Positions 45,001 to 56,929 of a stretch of 64,000 nt of DNA are shown piece after piece (position 1 is the stretch's first letter; every line of letters begins with the position of its first letter). Both the position numbers and the translations under genes were made by a program. This DNA is from Anadara kagoshimensis (Eukaryota > Mollusca > Bivalvia > Arcoida > Arcidae), in contig CM037871.1 in the NCBI GenBank assembly GCA_021292105.1, positions 16,685,960-16,749,959 on the forward strand, given 5' to 3'. Below the pieces are notes generated by a model that made no database searches, was not told the DNA's origin, and saw only the letters and a program-made list of their open reading frames with translations.

Positions 45001-48000
45001 GATCATGAAATTATCTGTCTTCGGAGACATATGGCACGTGAGAAGTGGAGTGTGTGCGGAAGATCGGAAGTATGTAGCAGAGATTCGAGAATAAAGCATG
45101 TCGTTTTGATATTTAACTGATAACTGAAATGTACAGGGTGTCATGATCATTTTAAAAGGGACAATGGTGTACTGGACTAAAATGGTCAGTCGCTACACTA
45201 TGTAAATACATAATAAGCTTGGGCATTGGGTGTCAAACGCAGGCATGCCCCCAAACACATGGCTAATTTGCATACGAACCACGGTATCGATATAGCCTAC
45301 ACGAGTCACAAATAATTTATCAACATAGCCAATGAACTTGTAAATAAAATTCTTTTTTTCAGTTTCGTATCACTTTTTGGGAATAATCTTTGATTTCTAC
45401 TTTTTTGTCATGCATTCGCTACCGGCAAACTGACGGGAAGGAATTTTAATACCAAATGAAAGCGGGAAAATCCTTGTGACGTATCACGTAATACGTAATG
45501 AATATTAATGAACCAGGTCGGGATATCCCAAACACAAAATACTATTGCGCCGCACTGATACACACTTGCAAATTATAGAAAAATAAAAACTAACATCGGC
45601 CTTTACCAACGAGGACCTCTCTTACTACTTGGATACTAAAATACTCCTTGCAGTCAACACAATTCACTTTAATTACATCTTGACATTAAAGCATCTAACG
45701 AACTATTTCATTTCTCGAACGGATAAGTCAGAGTAGTTGTTTGGTGAATCGCTTTTAAGCCCTACGCCAATACTTCCAGGGAAGTAGTCCTTCCCTGTTC
45801 GTAAAAAGAAAATCCAAAACACCAATTCTTTTATATATTCTTTAACACTCTTGATCATGTTTCAATGCCTCTCTCTTTTTCAATATCTTATCATACATGT
45901 ATATATACCGGGGGTACTCATTTAAACCTTGAAAAGGCACTTAAGAAACCTCTTACACCAAGGTTCAAATCCCAATAGAGACAGATCTTAATGTAAGAAA
46001 GTTTTCAATTCGATTGCTGAATGTTTGCCGTTTTCTCTGGACACTCCAGTTTCATGAACTGACTGCAATAAGTTAAAGAATCTTGACCGGGGTATAAAAT
46101 TCATTACCGGTACTCCCCTCCACTCCAATCCCCCACCCCTTTAAAACTTATATTACATTACCATTCTTTTTTCTTCGAGATCACATTTATTAGCTGCCAA
46201 TACAATGGGGATATCATCTCTACATCTTACTCGGTCTATAAGCTTCTTGTATGTGAGAACGGCATCAAAACTACGTTTGTCAGTAATGGAATAACACAGT
46301 ATATATCCTTCCCCATTTCTCATGTACTGTTCATGCATAGCATTAAACTCTGGCTGTAAAAGAAATATGTACAAATATTTACAATTCCTAGTTTTGTCTT
46401 ACATTATAGTTATATAAACTTATTAATAAGAATAATGTTTACATGTCAGTAAACTCACATGACCTGTCAACCTCTCGACATGTCTGTTTTTGGTTTGGGT
46501 TGTTTATTGTGACGTTAAAGAAGGTGGGCTATATGGGCTGAAGGGATGAAATAATTCATTGAAGAAGGTGGTGCTATATGCTCTGAAAGGATGAATGGCG
46601 CTGTTCTATCCACTGACAAAACCAATGAACAAGAAATGAAAACCAACACTTTGTAGTATTAAATGATTGACCTCTTGCAAATTCTAAGCAGAAATGTCAA
46701 TGAACATAGTAAATATAAGAAATAACTTTCAATTTGTTGTGGTCTACTGGGTATAAACAAGATTTTGGAAGTGGCAATTCTATCATAAATTGCTTGGCAT
46801 CACATTTGTAGTTATATCATACCTGGCCTGCAGTGTCCAATATATCAAGTTTAGCTGCTTCTCCATCTATCCTAGCTTGTGTCTGATAAGAATCCTCTAA
46901 AAACAGAAAAAACAGTTTATTTTAACATGTTCAACTTTAATGTAAACTCTCAGAGTGACTAGTAAATGCTGCCCAAACATTTAGACATCCTCTGAAACAA
47001 TTTTTCTTGTTGAATTAATTTACAATCCTGTGTTTGTCATGTTTATGTAAAGACTCAGAGCTAAGAGAAATTGGGGTATATACATTTAGGTATACTAAAC
47101 ATTGATAGCAAATGTTGGAACTATTTTGACTTAGGACTGTATCACATTCCCTAACTTGTAAATTATCTCAATGAAGGCCTTAGCGGCCCTAAGTCAGCTG
47201 CTTAGGGATCAACGAACCTTGAAATGCCTATGATGAAATCCAATTCAATCAGACCCTAATATAAGAAAGTTTGTCTTCGAAGGTCTGGGTTTTCTCTCTT
47301 CCCCAACCCCTCTTCCCTCTACCATTCCTGAAAAGGACCATCTTAATATAATAATATATAAGTGAAAGTATTTTGACTGGGGGTAAAACACAATTACTCC
47401 ACTCTGACTCACCTATAGTTGGATCATGATACTCTATAAACCTGTGACACACAAACTGCATAACCAACGCTGAAAAATATAAATAGTTCAAAATATAGCA
47501 TTTTCATGATTACTAATAATTAAGAGTCAGGTTTAGAAAATTACAAGCCATTCAAGTGAGTAACAGACCCTGTTTCACAGGGCCAGATCACATTACATAG
47601 GCAAAGTAGCAATTTACTTAAATGATAGTGCATGTTGAGATTTTGTTACAAGCCAGTCATGCTTACTGGCAATCCAATTTCACTGGCCCCAAGTCATAAT
47701 TTACTGGCACTGTTCCTTTAACTTCAAAGACTGCAATAATGTACATATATATAATAAACATTATAATACATTGATACCAAAATATCTATACAAGTACTAA
47801 TGTAGCATACAATACAAAAAGTAATCATTAGTGGTAAATCAGTTGTACCATGAAAGAAGAAACAATGCAGCTGCCAAACTCAGACTCAAACCGAGAACCT
47901 TCCCAAAACTAGCAGAATGCTCTATCGACTGAGCAAGTGGGTCATCTATTGACCACAGTCAGTCATATTCCCCATTTTCTTTCTTCTTGATTTAACTACA

Positions 48001-49101
48001 TTGAATCAAAGCCACCAGGTTCCACCCTGGGACCAACCTGTTGATCGACCACTTCCCAGTGTCGGACGAGACCCCAAATGTAAAACGAAAAGAAATAATG
48101 CAGTAGCCAAACTGGGACTGGAAACTTGTGTACCTGTAAACTACTGGGTCAAGATGACATCCATGACTGTCTTGTTTATGTTAAAAAATTTGTGGATCTA
48201 TTGTACAAAAAGTATTTTATCAAACAAAACGAAAATCACACATAATGCAAGATACATGTACAACAATTATATATACAAATTTTCAAGCTCATACATTTAA
48301 GACAGACTTGTGTGGCGCGATAAGTATTGTGTCACTTCAATTTCCCCATGTCAAATCGCTTAGTATGACTGCTCGGCCATATATACAAGTTGGGACTCTT
48401 TCCCCAAACAGATTTTTTATTCGAACCGGAGAAATTTTACTATTATTTTGTGTTAAAAAGTCTAGAATTTCCAATTGTTATTAGCATGAATTGCAACAAT
48501 TGAAAAATGCATTTCGGAATACAAAATCCAAGAACTTTTGGCTTGACGAAAATTCCAATTTTGTGTAAAATGTTTAATTCGACCATTTTACTCTTGAACA
48601 AAAATAAAATGTTCATTTAAACAGTTTAAAAATTGGAATTTTCATGATGCAACATGGATAAACAATGCAATACAAATGCCATACATATTACCCTGTGTCA
48701 TACCTCTGTGTTTATGGACAATGATCGAAGGAGTGCATTTAGTGCACAAGAACTAGATTTTCCATCAAATTTTGATTACAAATTATCACATGCATCAATA
48801 GCCAAAATGTCTAAAAATTTGTGAAATGGGTTAATTGTTTAAGGAATACTCAAGAAATTAGAAGACAATGGATATTTTGGCTACTGGGAATGCAAATATA
48901 GTAAAAGGTCCTGAAACTGACACAAGTTCCTGAATCCTGTATGCTGTGGGGGTGCTGTCAAATTGAAATTTTGATTGTTTGTTTTACTAATCTTTTATCA
49001 CCGACTGATTCACAGCCAAACTCCTTACCACTTTTTCCAACGCCTCCATCTCCAAGAATTACAATCTTGTAGTCACGAATTCCAGAACGACTATTACTCA
49101 T
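39043..49101 (-). CDS. RIT1-like: Rit/Ric-type Ras GTPase, five exons, 207 aa
   Basis: Coding exons on minus: 49101-49029, 47469-47413, 46896-46823, 46353-46162 and 39270-39043; all GT/AG and in frame, 624 nt. It is a membrane-associated GTP switch of the Ras family. Motifs: P-loop GDGGVGKS (17-24), switch I HDPTIEDSY (39-47), DTAGQ (64-68, catalytic Gln kept), NKCD (123-126) and ETSS (151-154, where Ras has a TSA-type G5). [25 protein letters not shown] and QDIRRKE are typical of Rit/Ric. The C-terminus is polybasic ([10 protein letters not shown]...[10 protein letters not shown]) and has no CaaX box, as in Rit proteins, which bind membrane without prenylation. The start is supported by the family's short N-terminal extension. 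Intron 4 (39271-46161) is 6.9 kb and holds three tandem arrays. Assignment to Rit rather than another Ras subfamily is strong; Rit1 versus Ric orthology is not resolved. Confidence 0.96.
39550..41718 (-). mobile_element. Helitron-like (HINE-type) element with a tandem-repeat core
   Basis: The left side has the palindrome AGGCCCATGGGCCT and then GCTCACCTGA; the right side ends in a hairpin (GCTCACATGACC-TTC-GGTCAGGTGAGC) and TAATAA. GCTCACCTGA and TCAGGTGAGC form subterminal inverted repeats. The core is a 145-bp array. Ends with hairpins, subterminal repeats and a tandem core are features of non-autonomous Helentron-type elements (known for bivalve pearl-like repeats). The orientation given assumes the palindrome end is the 3' end. 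No Rep/helicase is present. Confidence 0.7.
39623..41180. repeat. 145-bp tandem array, about 10.5 units
   Basis: The anchor TGACCTTGACC occurs at 39759, 39903, 40049, 40193 (one base changed), 40338, 40483, 40628, 40773, 40918 and 41063: spacing 144-146 bp. Units share AATACCTACAACATTCTAAT, CATGCCTATACAAAA and GTTTATAGTTTTCGAGATAA. It lies inside the Helitron-like element in Ras intron 4. Confidence 0.95.
42030..43605. repeat. Degenerate ~140-165-bp tandem array in a second end-matched element
   Basis: About ten units are marked by GACCTTGAATATAGGTCAAG or close variants near 42249, 42530, 42673, 42808, 42953, 43098, 43236 and 43404. The outer ends are GGTCACCTGAG near 42083 and CTCGGGTGACC near 43586, a subterminal inverted pair followed by TAA, echoing the element at 39550-41718. 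Confidence 0.8.
43965..44590. repeat. ~181-bp tandem array, about 3.5 units
   Basis: AAGTTTCAAAGTCTGG recurs at 43965, 44145, 44326 and 44510. Units contain CAGGTGCACATCTTC and GGTTGAAAACTGTAAGAGGA. The GTGCACATCTTT/AAAACTGTAAGAG theme also occurs near 12236 and 34672. It is in Ras intron 4. Confidence 0.9.
45985..46120 (+). mobile_element. SINE remnant, family B
   Basis: It carries TAAGAAAGTTTTCAATTCGA, GCCGTTTTCTCTGGACACTC and a TTCATTACCGGTACTCC tail. It sits 40 bp from Ras exon 4 within intron 4. Confidence 0.5.
47256..47405 (+). mobile_element. SINE remnant, family B
   Basis: It carries CTAATATAAGAAAGTTTGTC, TGGGTTTTCTCTCTTCCCCA and a GTAAAACACAATTACTCCAC tail that ends against the donor of Ras exon 2. 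Confidence 0.5.
47860..48135 (-). mobile_element. tRNA-like SINE head fragments
   Basis: The minus strand shows GCTCAGTCGATAGAGCATTC (A-box type) at about 47917-47936 with a poor B box beyond it, and a further partial copy follows to about 48135. It is in Ras intron 1. Confidence 0.45.
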
Positions 49102-49728
49102 ATCTCAACTTTCCATCATGTCAAAAAGTTTTCTTACACTAATCAGCCATTGTTTGTAAATACCTTGACTTTTCAAATCTAAATTTAGAACGCGACAGGT
49201 GCCCGGCACAGGTTGCGTTCGTACAAAACCATAGTTCAAACTTGTCGAACATGTTCTAGACATTGAAAATAAATAGGTTATCATTATTTATTTTGTCTGA
49301 TTTTTTTATTTATTGAAACATACTTCAGTATTTCAGGGAAGATGATCCCCTAAAACATTTAAAATAGAAAATTTACGATTGACATATGGTACAAGAAGTT
49401 GTTACAATATGTACTATAGTTATTATCAGAATGCACCTGGTGATCTCATTCAGTTTACATTCCGGACTTTTTCGACCAATCAAAATACCAGATGTTGTTG
49501 ATATAGCCTAAAACCAGGGAAAAGACAATCGCAACGACGGAAACACACTTAATGCACAAGTTTGAAGTTTGGCGGGTGTTTCAAACAAACATGTCACAAT
49601 TTTTATTTATTCTGCTTAAAGTATTATTTTCAACATGTTTTAGCGCAAATTTGGAGATATTTTTAATCTGAATAATCATTTTAATTTAACAGTAATTGAC
49701 GTCCTGAAGGAATCCATGTCTATAAATA

Positions 49729-49860
49729 AATGAATGAATGAATGAATGAATGAATGAATGAATGAATCATCGGAATGAATGAATGAATGAATAAATGAAT
49801 GAACGAACGAATGAATGAATGAATGAATGAATGAATGAATGAATGAATGAATGAATGAAT
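49729..49860. repeat. (TGAA)n microsatellite
   Basis: Tetranucleotide TGAA/ATGA runs with a few interruptions. Confidence 0.95.
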
Positions 49861-50999
49861 TTTTGTGTCACCACGGGACAACATCTTTTAACGATAAATG
49901 AAAAAGGTATAAAACACTAGCATCAAAACATTCACTAAATACGTTGTACATAAATACTGACGGAAGAATACAACTGAATCGGAAGAACCGAAAAAACCTG
50001 TAACAAAACTTATCATTCAGATCCCCCGTTTGACCGGAGTTGTTTTTCTAGTTGGCTATCAAGAAATAATTATCGGCGATACGTCAATACCATAGCAAGC
50101 GATGAGACATGTTATAGCCTTGCAAGTCAAACAATATTGTGCGCAAATAAAACTTATCTAGAGAATTCTCTTGAGAGACAAATAAATATTCCCTACCCCA
50201 ACATTGCTTGTACCTAAAGAGAATGTGGCAAAAATCTAAGAGTTGACCCCGTGACAATGACATACAGACCTAAAATTGTATACGGCAAACTACCTCATAT
50301 TGGTTTATATTTGTGCCAAGTTTGATCAAAATTAACCCAAAGGTATTTTACTGAAGATCGGACAAAGTGATTCCGATCAACTCTTGAAAACATCGTTTTC
50401 GGGTTATAAGAAAAAGGCAAAAAATAACGTTGAGGGCTTGGAACTTTTCTTAACGGCGCCATATCAGATTATATACAAACACGGTAGCAGTTTTAAGTAC
50501 GCTGACACAGGCCGCAGTTTCGCAATCATTCATTAACTAAGGTTTTCCGTGACTAAAATTTGAATTAAGCAAATTTTGGCAACCATTTTTTGGAACTACT
50601 AATGAATATTTTTGACAAAACTGAATACAAATGTTTTATTTTAAAGGCGATCTTCAAAATTACATCTTGAATCCCTGAATATCTTAAAAGGTAACATAAT
50701 TATTAAGATGGTTTGAATTTTTGCCAGATTTACGTATAGGAAAATATTAGTTAAGGAATTACACTGTGAAACTTGGACTTAGTTGTATATAGCGCGAATA
50801 AAATTAATTACCGGTATTCAGAAACAAATTGCCGTTTCTATGCAACGCTAAACTGTCAATTATCACTCTACGGAATTTGCTAAACATGTAAAATGTTGCG
50901 ATAGCAACAGAAATAGTGGTGTTATCAGAAAGACAAATTCAACGTATGTGTTAATTAAATATATTCCAACAAATCAAAAACACGTAAAACTGAAGACAA

Positions 51000-52545
51000 A
51001 ATTGTTACTGAATACAGTAAGTGAAATTAAAGACTAGATTTTTAGAGACAGTCTTTGATCATATGTATATATTTTAACAAACACAAAATACGGAAATTGA
51101 ATTGGAAGACCAAATTATTATTGAATATATTAAGGGATATGGCACGCTAGCTTTGATTATATACGGGGTATATATGAAAATATGGAGCATTTATTCGAAC
51201 AAATCCAAGACACAGATATTGACCTTAAAGACCAAACTATTATTATTGAAAATAGCAAGTGATATAAAAAGCTGGATTCGGTTTGGAGGTCTGTGAACAT
51301 ATGAAACATTTATTTTAAACATACAAAACACGCTAATTGAACTTGAAGATCAATTTTTTATTTAAAACAGTAAGTGATATAAAACGCTTGACTTTATTTG
51401 GAGATCTATATTAAGATATGAAACATTTATTTCAGCAAATTCAAAACATGGAAACTGAATTAAAAAAAACCAAGTTATTAGTGAAAAGAGCAAGTGATAT
51501 AAAAAAGCTAGATTCGGTTTGGAGGTCTGTGAACATTTCAACAAATCTAAAACTGCCTAAAGACTGAATTATTATTATTGAATAGAGCAAGTGATATCAA
51601 AAAACTACTAGTTAATCAGATTGGGCTTGGAAATTTACATAAATGTATGAACCATTTATTCTACCAATTACAAAACACGCATACGGAAATTGAACTTAAA
51701 GACAAAGAAATTGTTATTGAATAGAGCAAGTGATATAAAAACCTAGATTCGGTATGGAGGTCTGTGAACATATGAAGCATTTATTTTAAACATACAAAAC
51801 ACGGAAATTGAACTTGAAGATCAAATAGTTATTATTGAAATGAACACGCGATATAAAAAGCTAGGTTTAATGGGAGGACTGTAAAAATATGAAGTATTTA
51901 TGCCAACAAATCCAAAATATGGAAATAAGGACTTGAAGACCAAATTATTAGTGACTAGAGCAAGGGGTATAAAAGCCATATTTGATTTGGAGATATACAT
52001 GGACACATGAAACATTTATTGCAACAAATACAAAACACGGAAATTGATTTTAAAGACCAAATGGTTATTGAACTGATGAAGTGATACAAATGCTAGATTT
52101 GGTTTGGGGGTCTACTTGGACATATAAAGCATTTATTCGAACAAATCCAAAACGCGAAAAAAGAACTTAAAGGCCAAATTATTATTGAAAAGAGCAAGTG
52201 ATATAAAAACCTATTCGATTTGGAGGTCTGTGAACATATGAAGCATTTATTCAAATAAATGCGTTTACAAAAACACGGGCACTGAATTGAACTGGAGCAA
52301 GATTAGATTTGGAGGGTTGTGAACATTTCAATAAGGACACTAAACGAAAGAATGAATTATTATTGTACAAAGCAAGTGATATAAAAAGCTGAATTCGGTT
52401 TGGAGGTCTGTGAACATATGCAGCATTTATTTCAACAAATACAAGATACGGAAAATGAACTTAAATACCAAATTATTATTATTATAGAAAAGAGCAAGTT
52501 ACATCAAAAGCTTTATTTGAATTGGAGGTCTATGAATTATATTCA
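51000..52545. repeat. ~118-bp degenerate tandem array, about 12-13 units
   Basis: GATTTGGAGGTCTGTGAACA-type blocks recur near 51283, 51400, 51517, 51630, 51751, 51870, 51990, 52105, 52220, 52310, 52400 and 52523, each followed by GAAACATTTATT, a CAAAACACGGAAATTGA block and GAGCAAGTGATATAAAAA. Units are diverged and some are short. Confidence 0.85.
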
Positions 52546-52934
52546 CGACCCATTTAGATAATGAAGCCATAAAAAACTAATTGGAATTGATGATATGAAT
52601 TTTATACAGAACAACGTTATAAATAATATTCCTCTGTAAAGGAAAATACGATCATTAAAATAGCAATGAAATTGTTTTTGTAATAGAAAAAATTAAGAAT
52701 CACGGCACTTGGGTATTGGAATTCTGGAAAATAAAACTACTGACACAGATCATATGAAAGATATGTCTTATTCTGAAGAACTGATATATTGTACCTAGAA
52801 GTAACAATGCCACCGCAAATGCTGGATTTGGTTCTCAGGAAACGAAATTAAGAAGTAATGCATGTAAAAAGAAAACGCATGTAAGAAAAAAGTGTACGTC
52901 ATTTTATACACGTGCACCGCCTTTACAATTCATC

Positions 52935-53243
52935 ATGGAGATACCACCTTCCCCAGATCTAGGAAGATACGTCATGTCTTCTCAGAGGTCCGTACCCGAC
53001 TTATATCGAATGAGTACTAGTTTAAGGGGTTCCAGAAAGATTTCACCACAGCAACTAAAGCCGTACAGACCGGCCGTGATTCAAAGGAGGAAGGTTAGAT
53101 TTGAATCCGGAAATATAATGAAGTTTGATAAAACAATAAAAGGGGATGATTTAAGGAGGCTCATTATCCTTGTTGTCTTTGTAGTCGGGATTGTTGTGTT
53201 CGCCGTAGTCTACTCTTTCTTTCAACTTTTAGAGAAAATGTAG
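52935..53243 (+). CDS. Possible small single-pass membrane protein, 102 aa, single exon
   Basis: An uninterrupted frame begins at an ATG with a good Kozak context (A at -3, G at +4) and ends with TAG at 53241-53243. The first ~75 residues are polar and basic with many Ser/Pro (MEIPPSPDLGRYVMSSQRSV at the start, then a KPYRPAVIQRRK block). Residues about 76-97 form a hydrophobic helix (LIILVVFVVGIVVFAVVYSF), followed by a five-residue tail, so the topology would be a C-terminal anchor with a cytosolic N-terminus. The composition is unlike the AT-rich repeats around it, which supports a real gene. No family is recognised. It could be a last exon of a larger gene, but no upstream exon or acceptor was identified. 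Confidence 0.5.
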   Translation: MEIPPSPDLGRYVMSSQRSVPDLYRMSTSLRGSRKISPQQLKPYRPAVIQRRKVRFESGNIMKFDKTIKGDDLRRLIILVVFVVGIVVFAVVYSFFQLLEKM

Positions 53244-53484
53244 TTACGAAATCTACAGAGATTGAATGTGTTACTTTTTGCAACAACTGCTATAAGCCAA
53301 ACTAAGAGTAAAACATATGGGGTTTAAAGTATTACTAAAGTATATAATCCTTCCTTCATGTGCCGAACTGTTATTAAAACTAAAACACGTATGGGATTGC
53401 ATTTCACAATGCGAGCCTGGTTTATTTCCGATTCTCCACCCGATGAACATTTTGCAATTGAGTTAGAATATAAGTGCAGTTAAC

Positions 53485-53663
53485 GAAAAGGAGTCGAAGT
53501 TTGGCTGCAGTGCAGAGTGGTCCTGATAGGGATAGGTAGTGGCCGAAAAGCTACCGTGACATTGATATAAAAATGCTACTATGGTATAAGTAACAGGGGG
53601 CAATACGAGTTGCTGATTCGACAGTAATTTGTTAGCTTAGTGTTAAACTTTCGATAGGTCTGT
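53485..53663. mobile_element. Degraded copy of the TCGAAAGTTTAACAC TIR family
   Basis: The right end GTGTTAAACTTTCGATAGGT and the inner GTGGCCGAAAAGCTACC match the copies at 60938 and 61518; the left end is eroded. Confidence 0.5.
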
Positions 53664-54084
53664 AATGTATTTTTATAAGTAAATATGGATAATGTCTCCG
53701 CTAATATTAAAACAAGTGATCGACCAACGGGTTTTGTTTACCTGCTGAACGGTTATATGCCATTACCATTCCAACAGCTGTGTAACAACTCCTAATGAAG
53801 TCCAGATTTTATTAGGCGTTGACAATATCGACGCCTAATGAAGTCTAAAGAGTGAGGCTCCAGACGAGTAGTCTTCTTGACATTACAAAAAAAATTATTC
53901 TAAAAATTACACGAAGCACGTTGAGCTGTTGCTAGTTCATCTAAATCAAAGTCGTCAAATTTTGAGAGCACACATTTTTTGTAACATCAAAAAGACCCCT
54001 CGTCTTGAGTCTCAATCTATGGACTTCATAAGGCGTCGGGCTTCATTAGGAGTTGTTACACAGCTGTTCACAGAACAAGAAGAG

Positions 54085-54186
54085 TTGAGTAAGAGTGTTT
54101 AACGTCCCAGTCAAGAATATTTTACTTATATCGAAACGTCGCCAGCTATAGGCGAAGGTGCAGAAATATTGCCTGTGCATTGCGTT
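54085..54186 (-). mobile_element. SINE family A, 3' tail fragment
   Basis: Reverse reading of AACGTCCCAGTCAAGAATAT, CGTCGCCAGCTATAGGCGAA and GGTGCAGAAATATTGCCTGT matches the 3' third of 23724-24062. Confidence 0.8.
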
Positions 54187-54489
54187 AATAACAGAACAAG
54201 AAGAGGAAAAACAAAACATGTTAAACGTTTTAATGATAAACCATTGCATTCATAATACATAAATAACTATTCCATCCCTAAAATAAAATTCGCTATAGCG
54301 AATGACTTCGATTTTTCATTATTAAGTGAAAATTATTCACTTCCTTCTAACATAGATTTGATGATTAATATATAACAATGAGCTTAGCTTATGACATTCT
54401 TATGACTTTATATTCCACATGATGGTTTAACGTGTAACAAACATATACGCAGGGATATAATAGCTTCTGGAAGATTGTTTTAAAATCGA

Positions 54490-54610
54490 TTTTATTGTTA
54501 ATGTGGTCGATGGTTCTTGCAGATTCTCCGGTTTCCTCTACATTCCCAGAACTGATCGCCAAGATATAAGTGAAAAAATCTTGCCTCGGCGTAAAACATT
54601 ATTAGTCACT
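54490..54610 (+). mobile_element. SINE remnant, family B
   Basis: It contains CCGGTTTCCTCTACATTCCC, GAACTGATCGCCAAGATATA and AGTGAAAAAATCTTGCCTCG, as in other family B copies. Confidence 0.55.
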
Positions 54611-55093
54611 ATCGCAAACCTTTTGAAACCGCTTAGTGGATTTGGGTATGAGCTGTCAATTTTTGTAAGAGTTATGGGACTTAGACCACATTTAGTATTA
54701 TTCAACAATCCCTGAAATCGATTTGCGGATTGCCTTGCAGTTGAAATCTGTTTATTTTAGCCCTATAATTACCAAAGCTATTTTATACTAACTTATCATT
54801 AAAGACTAAACTCTATTTAAATCTATCCTTTATAAAACTACATAAACTGCAAAGCTAGGGGCATCTAGTCACTTTTAGCAAAAGGCATTTTGAGCAATAA
54901 TGAAGACTTCATTCTGACTGACTAGATAAGCATCTCCAATCAAACAGGAGACGATGAAAGTTTTGATCTTTTTTGGTACCTTACGCAATGTCTCTAAAGA
55001 CACTGTGTTCCAGAAGTCGTTTATTCAGACTACTAGACCACTCAACCATCGAAGCTCTTACTTGTTAATATACTAAAATATCAAGATAGTACG

Positions 55094-55534
55094 ATACACA
55101 ACAACAAGAACAATAACAACAGCAGCAGCGGCAACAACAACAGCATCAACCAAACAACAACAGCTACAATAAGAGGAACAACAACAACAACAATAACAAC
55201 AGCAGCATCAACCAAACAACAACAACAACAGCAGCAACAGCTACAACAAGAGGAACAACAACAGCATCAATCAAACAACAACAACAACTAAACAACAACA
55301 ACAACAACAACAACAGCAGCGGCAACAACAACAGCATCAATCAAACAACAACAACAACTAAACAACAATAACAACAGCAGCAGCGGCAACAACAACAGCA
55401 TCAACAAAACAACAACAACAACAACAACCAAACAACAACAATAACAACAGCAGCAACAGCTACAACAAGATGAACAGCAACAACAACAATAACAACAGCA
55501 GCAGCAACAAGAACAACAGCAAATACAAATCATA

Positions 55535-55582
<48 letters not shown>

Positions 55583-55592
55583 TCGGCGATGA
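55094..55592. repeat. CAA/CAG-rich tract followed by (AAT)n
   Basis: About 430 bp of interrupted CAA, CAG and CATCAA triplets are followed by a pure (AAT)n from about 55529. Minus-strand frames (poly-Cys/Leu/Val and poly-Tyr) are artefacts. Confidence 0.95.
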
Positions 55593-55922
55593 TAATGATA
55601 ATAATAATCGAAGAAATAAATAAATAAACCCTTTATTATTAACGATAACATTGATCCAATTTCATTTATTTCTTTCTCGCCTTTGTTGTGTGAATAACGC
55701 TGTGAAGTAATGACGTGACCCGCGATGTGACACAAATATAAGACAAAATAAATCGTTAATTGAAGATAAGTCCCATGAGATTATACTCTTTATCAATTTT
55801 TTCCAGCATCATCATTGTAACTGATCACCTCACATAATCAATATTAATGATGTATCAGTTTTTTCATAGATGAAAGTATATTTATGTGTTGAGTTATTAC
55901 CCGTTTTAAATGACGTTGTATT

Positions 55923-56151
55923 GGCAAACCACATTGACCTGTCCGCTTGACCTTTATATTCAATGTTTTTTTTGTATGGAAGAGTGCATTGATGTCTAGG
56001 GAACATGATGGGGAAAAAACATTTTTAAGATTGAACGCATATATTGTGTATGCATTATCTGCTAATCCTAACACTATCCTTACATTGAGAAGATCCTCCT
56101 ATATTAATATTTCTAATAAAAGGTCAAGCGGACAGGTCAATGTTGTTTACC
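55923..56151. mobile_element. 229-bp MITE, second copy of the 32161 family
   Basis: Ends GGCAAACCACATTGACCTGT and ACAGGTCAATGTTGTTTACC match 32161-32395; the TIRs extend through CCGCTTGACCTTT. The flanking target site is mutated. Confidence 0.75.
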
Positions 56152-56566
56152 TTTACATTGCTACAAGATTGGCAGTTTGTTTGTTGCATGGCTGGAGACA
56201 CTAATAATACAATGAGCTATTAGATGTGTTTCACAGAATGATTGGGGTTAAAAACAAAGATGAATTACAATTTTCTTAAACTTATGAATTGCAAAATATC
56301 TGTTTTATAAATTAACAGAATATTTCGCACATCGAGTGCAATGCTTATTTGTTGCTGATGGCCAAGTGTGTTAACAATTTATTTTAATGTTTGGCAATAT
56401 GATTAAAATGGATAGAAAAAAATAAAATGGCAGAGTTTGTGCACGCGTGCTTATATCAAAACGTTCGGAGAAATCAAAAGGTAAGTACCGGTTTGTTTGT
56501 TAATGAATATTGATGTCATGTACTACTTTTCAAAATAATGTGTTATGAAAATTCGATAGTTGAATT

Positions 56567-56757
56567 GAGTAATGGTGTTTAACGTCCCAGTCAAGAATAT
56601 TTCACTTATATCGAGAAATTGTGCCTGTGTGTTGCACTTATTAACGAAGGAACAGTCACTTCCCACCTTGAAGTCTTGAGTCAGACCCGGTCGGGGTTTG
56701 AACCCACGACCACCCACTTACGGAGCGAGCACTTTACCAACTGAGCTACCGCAGTGG
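56567..56757 (-). mobile_element. SINE family A with an internal deletion
   Basis: It has both the tRNA-like head (CCACTGCGGTAGCTCAGTTG) and the 3' tail (AACGTCCCAGTCAAGAATAT) in reverse, but only about 190 bp instead of about 340, so the middle is deleted. Confidence 0.85.
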
Positions 56758-56929
56758 TATAGAAGTCGAAAGGAGCATATGGCATTGATTGAACGACCAC
56801 CCTCTCACTCTCTTTAGTGGGTGTTTACGTGGATGCACTTTTGTTATTACAATCCATGAGATCTGTATAAAATTAAACAGCCATTCAAAATTAGCACTTG
56901 ACAAGAACGACACACTTGAAACAACTCTA

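Larger units (their letters stand above)
49102..52934. other. Upstream region of the Ras gene, no other gene seen
   Basis: The Ras promoter should lie just beyond 49101, where GC content rises (49190-49230); no TATA box can be assigned. A (TGAA)n tract follows at 49729-49860 and a ~118-bp tandem array at 51000-52545. No supportable open reading frame was found. Confidence 0.6.

Noticed and set aside
48001-48484. 99- and 79-codon plus-strand frames in Ras intron 1
   Set aside because: The first overlaps tRNA-like SINE pieces antisense to the gene; neither has a motif.
55288-55735. Minus-strand frames rich in Cys/Leu/Val and poly-Tyr
   Set aside because: They are translations of CAA/CAG and AAT microsatellites.
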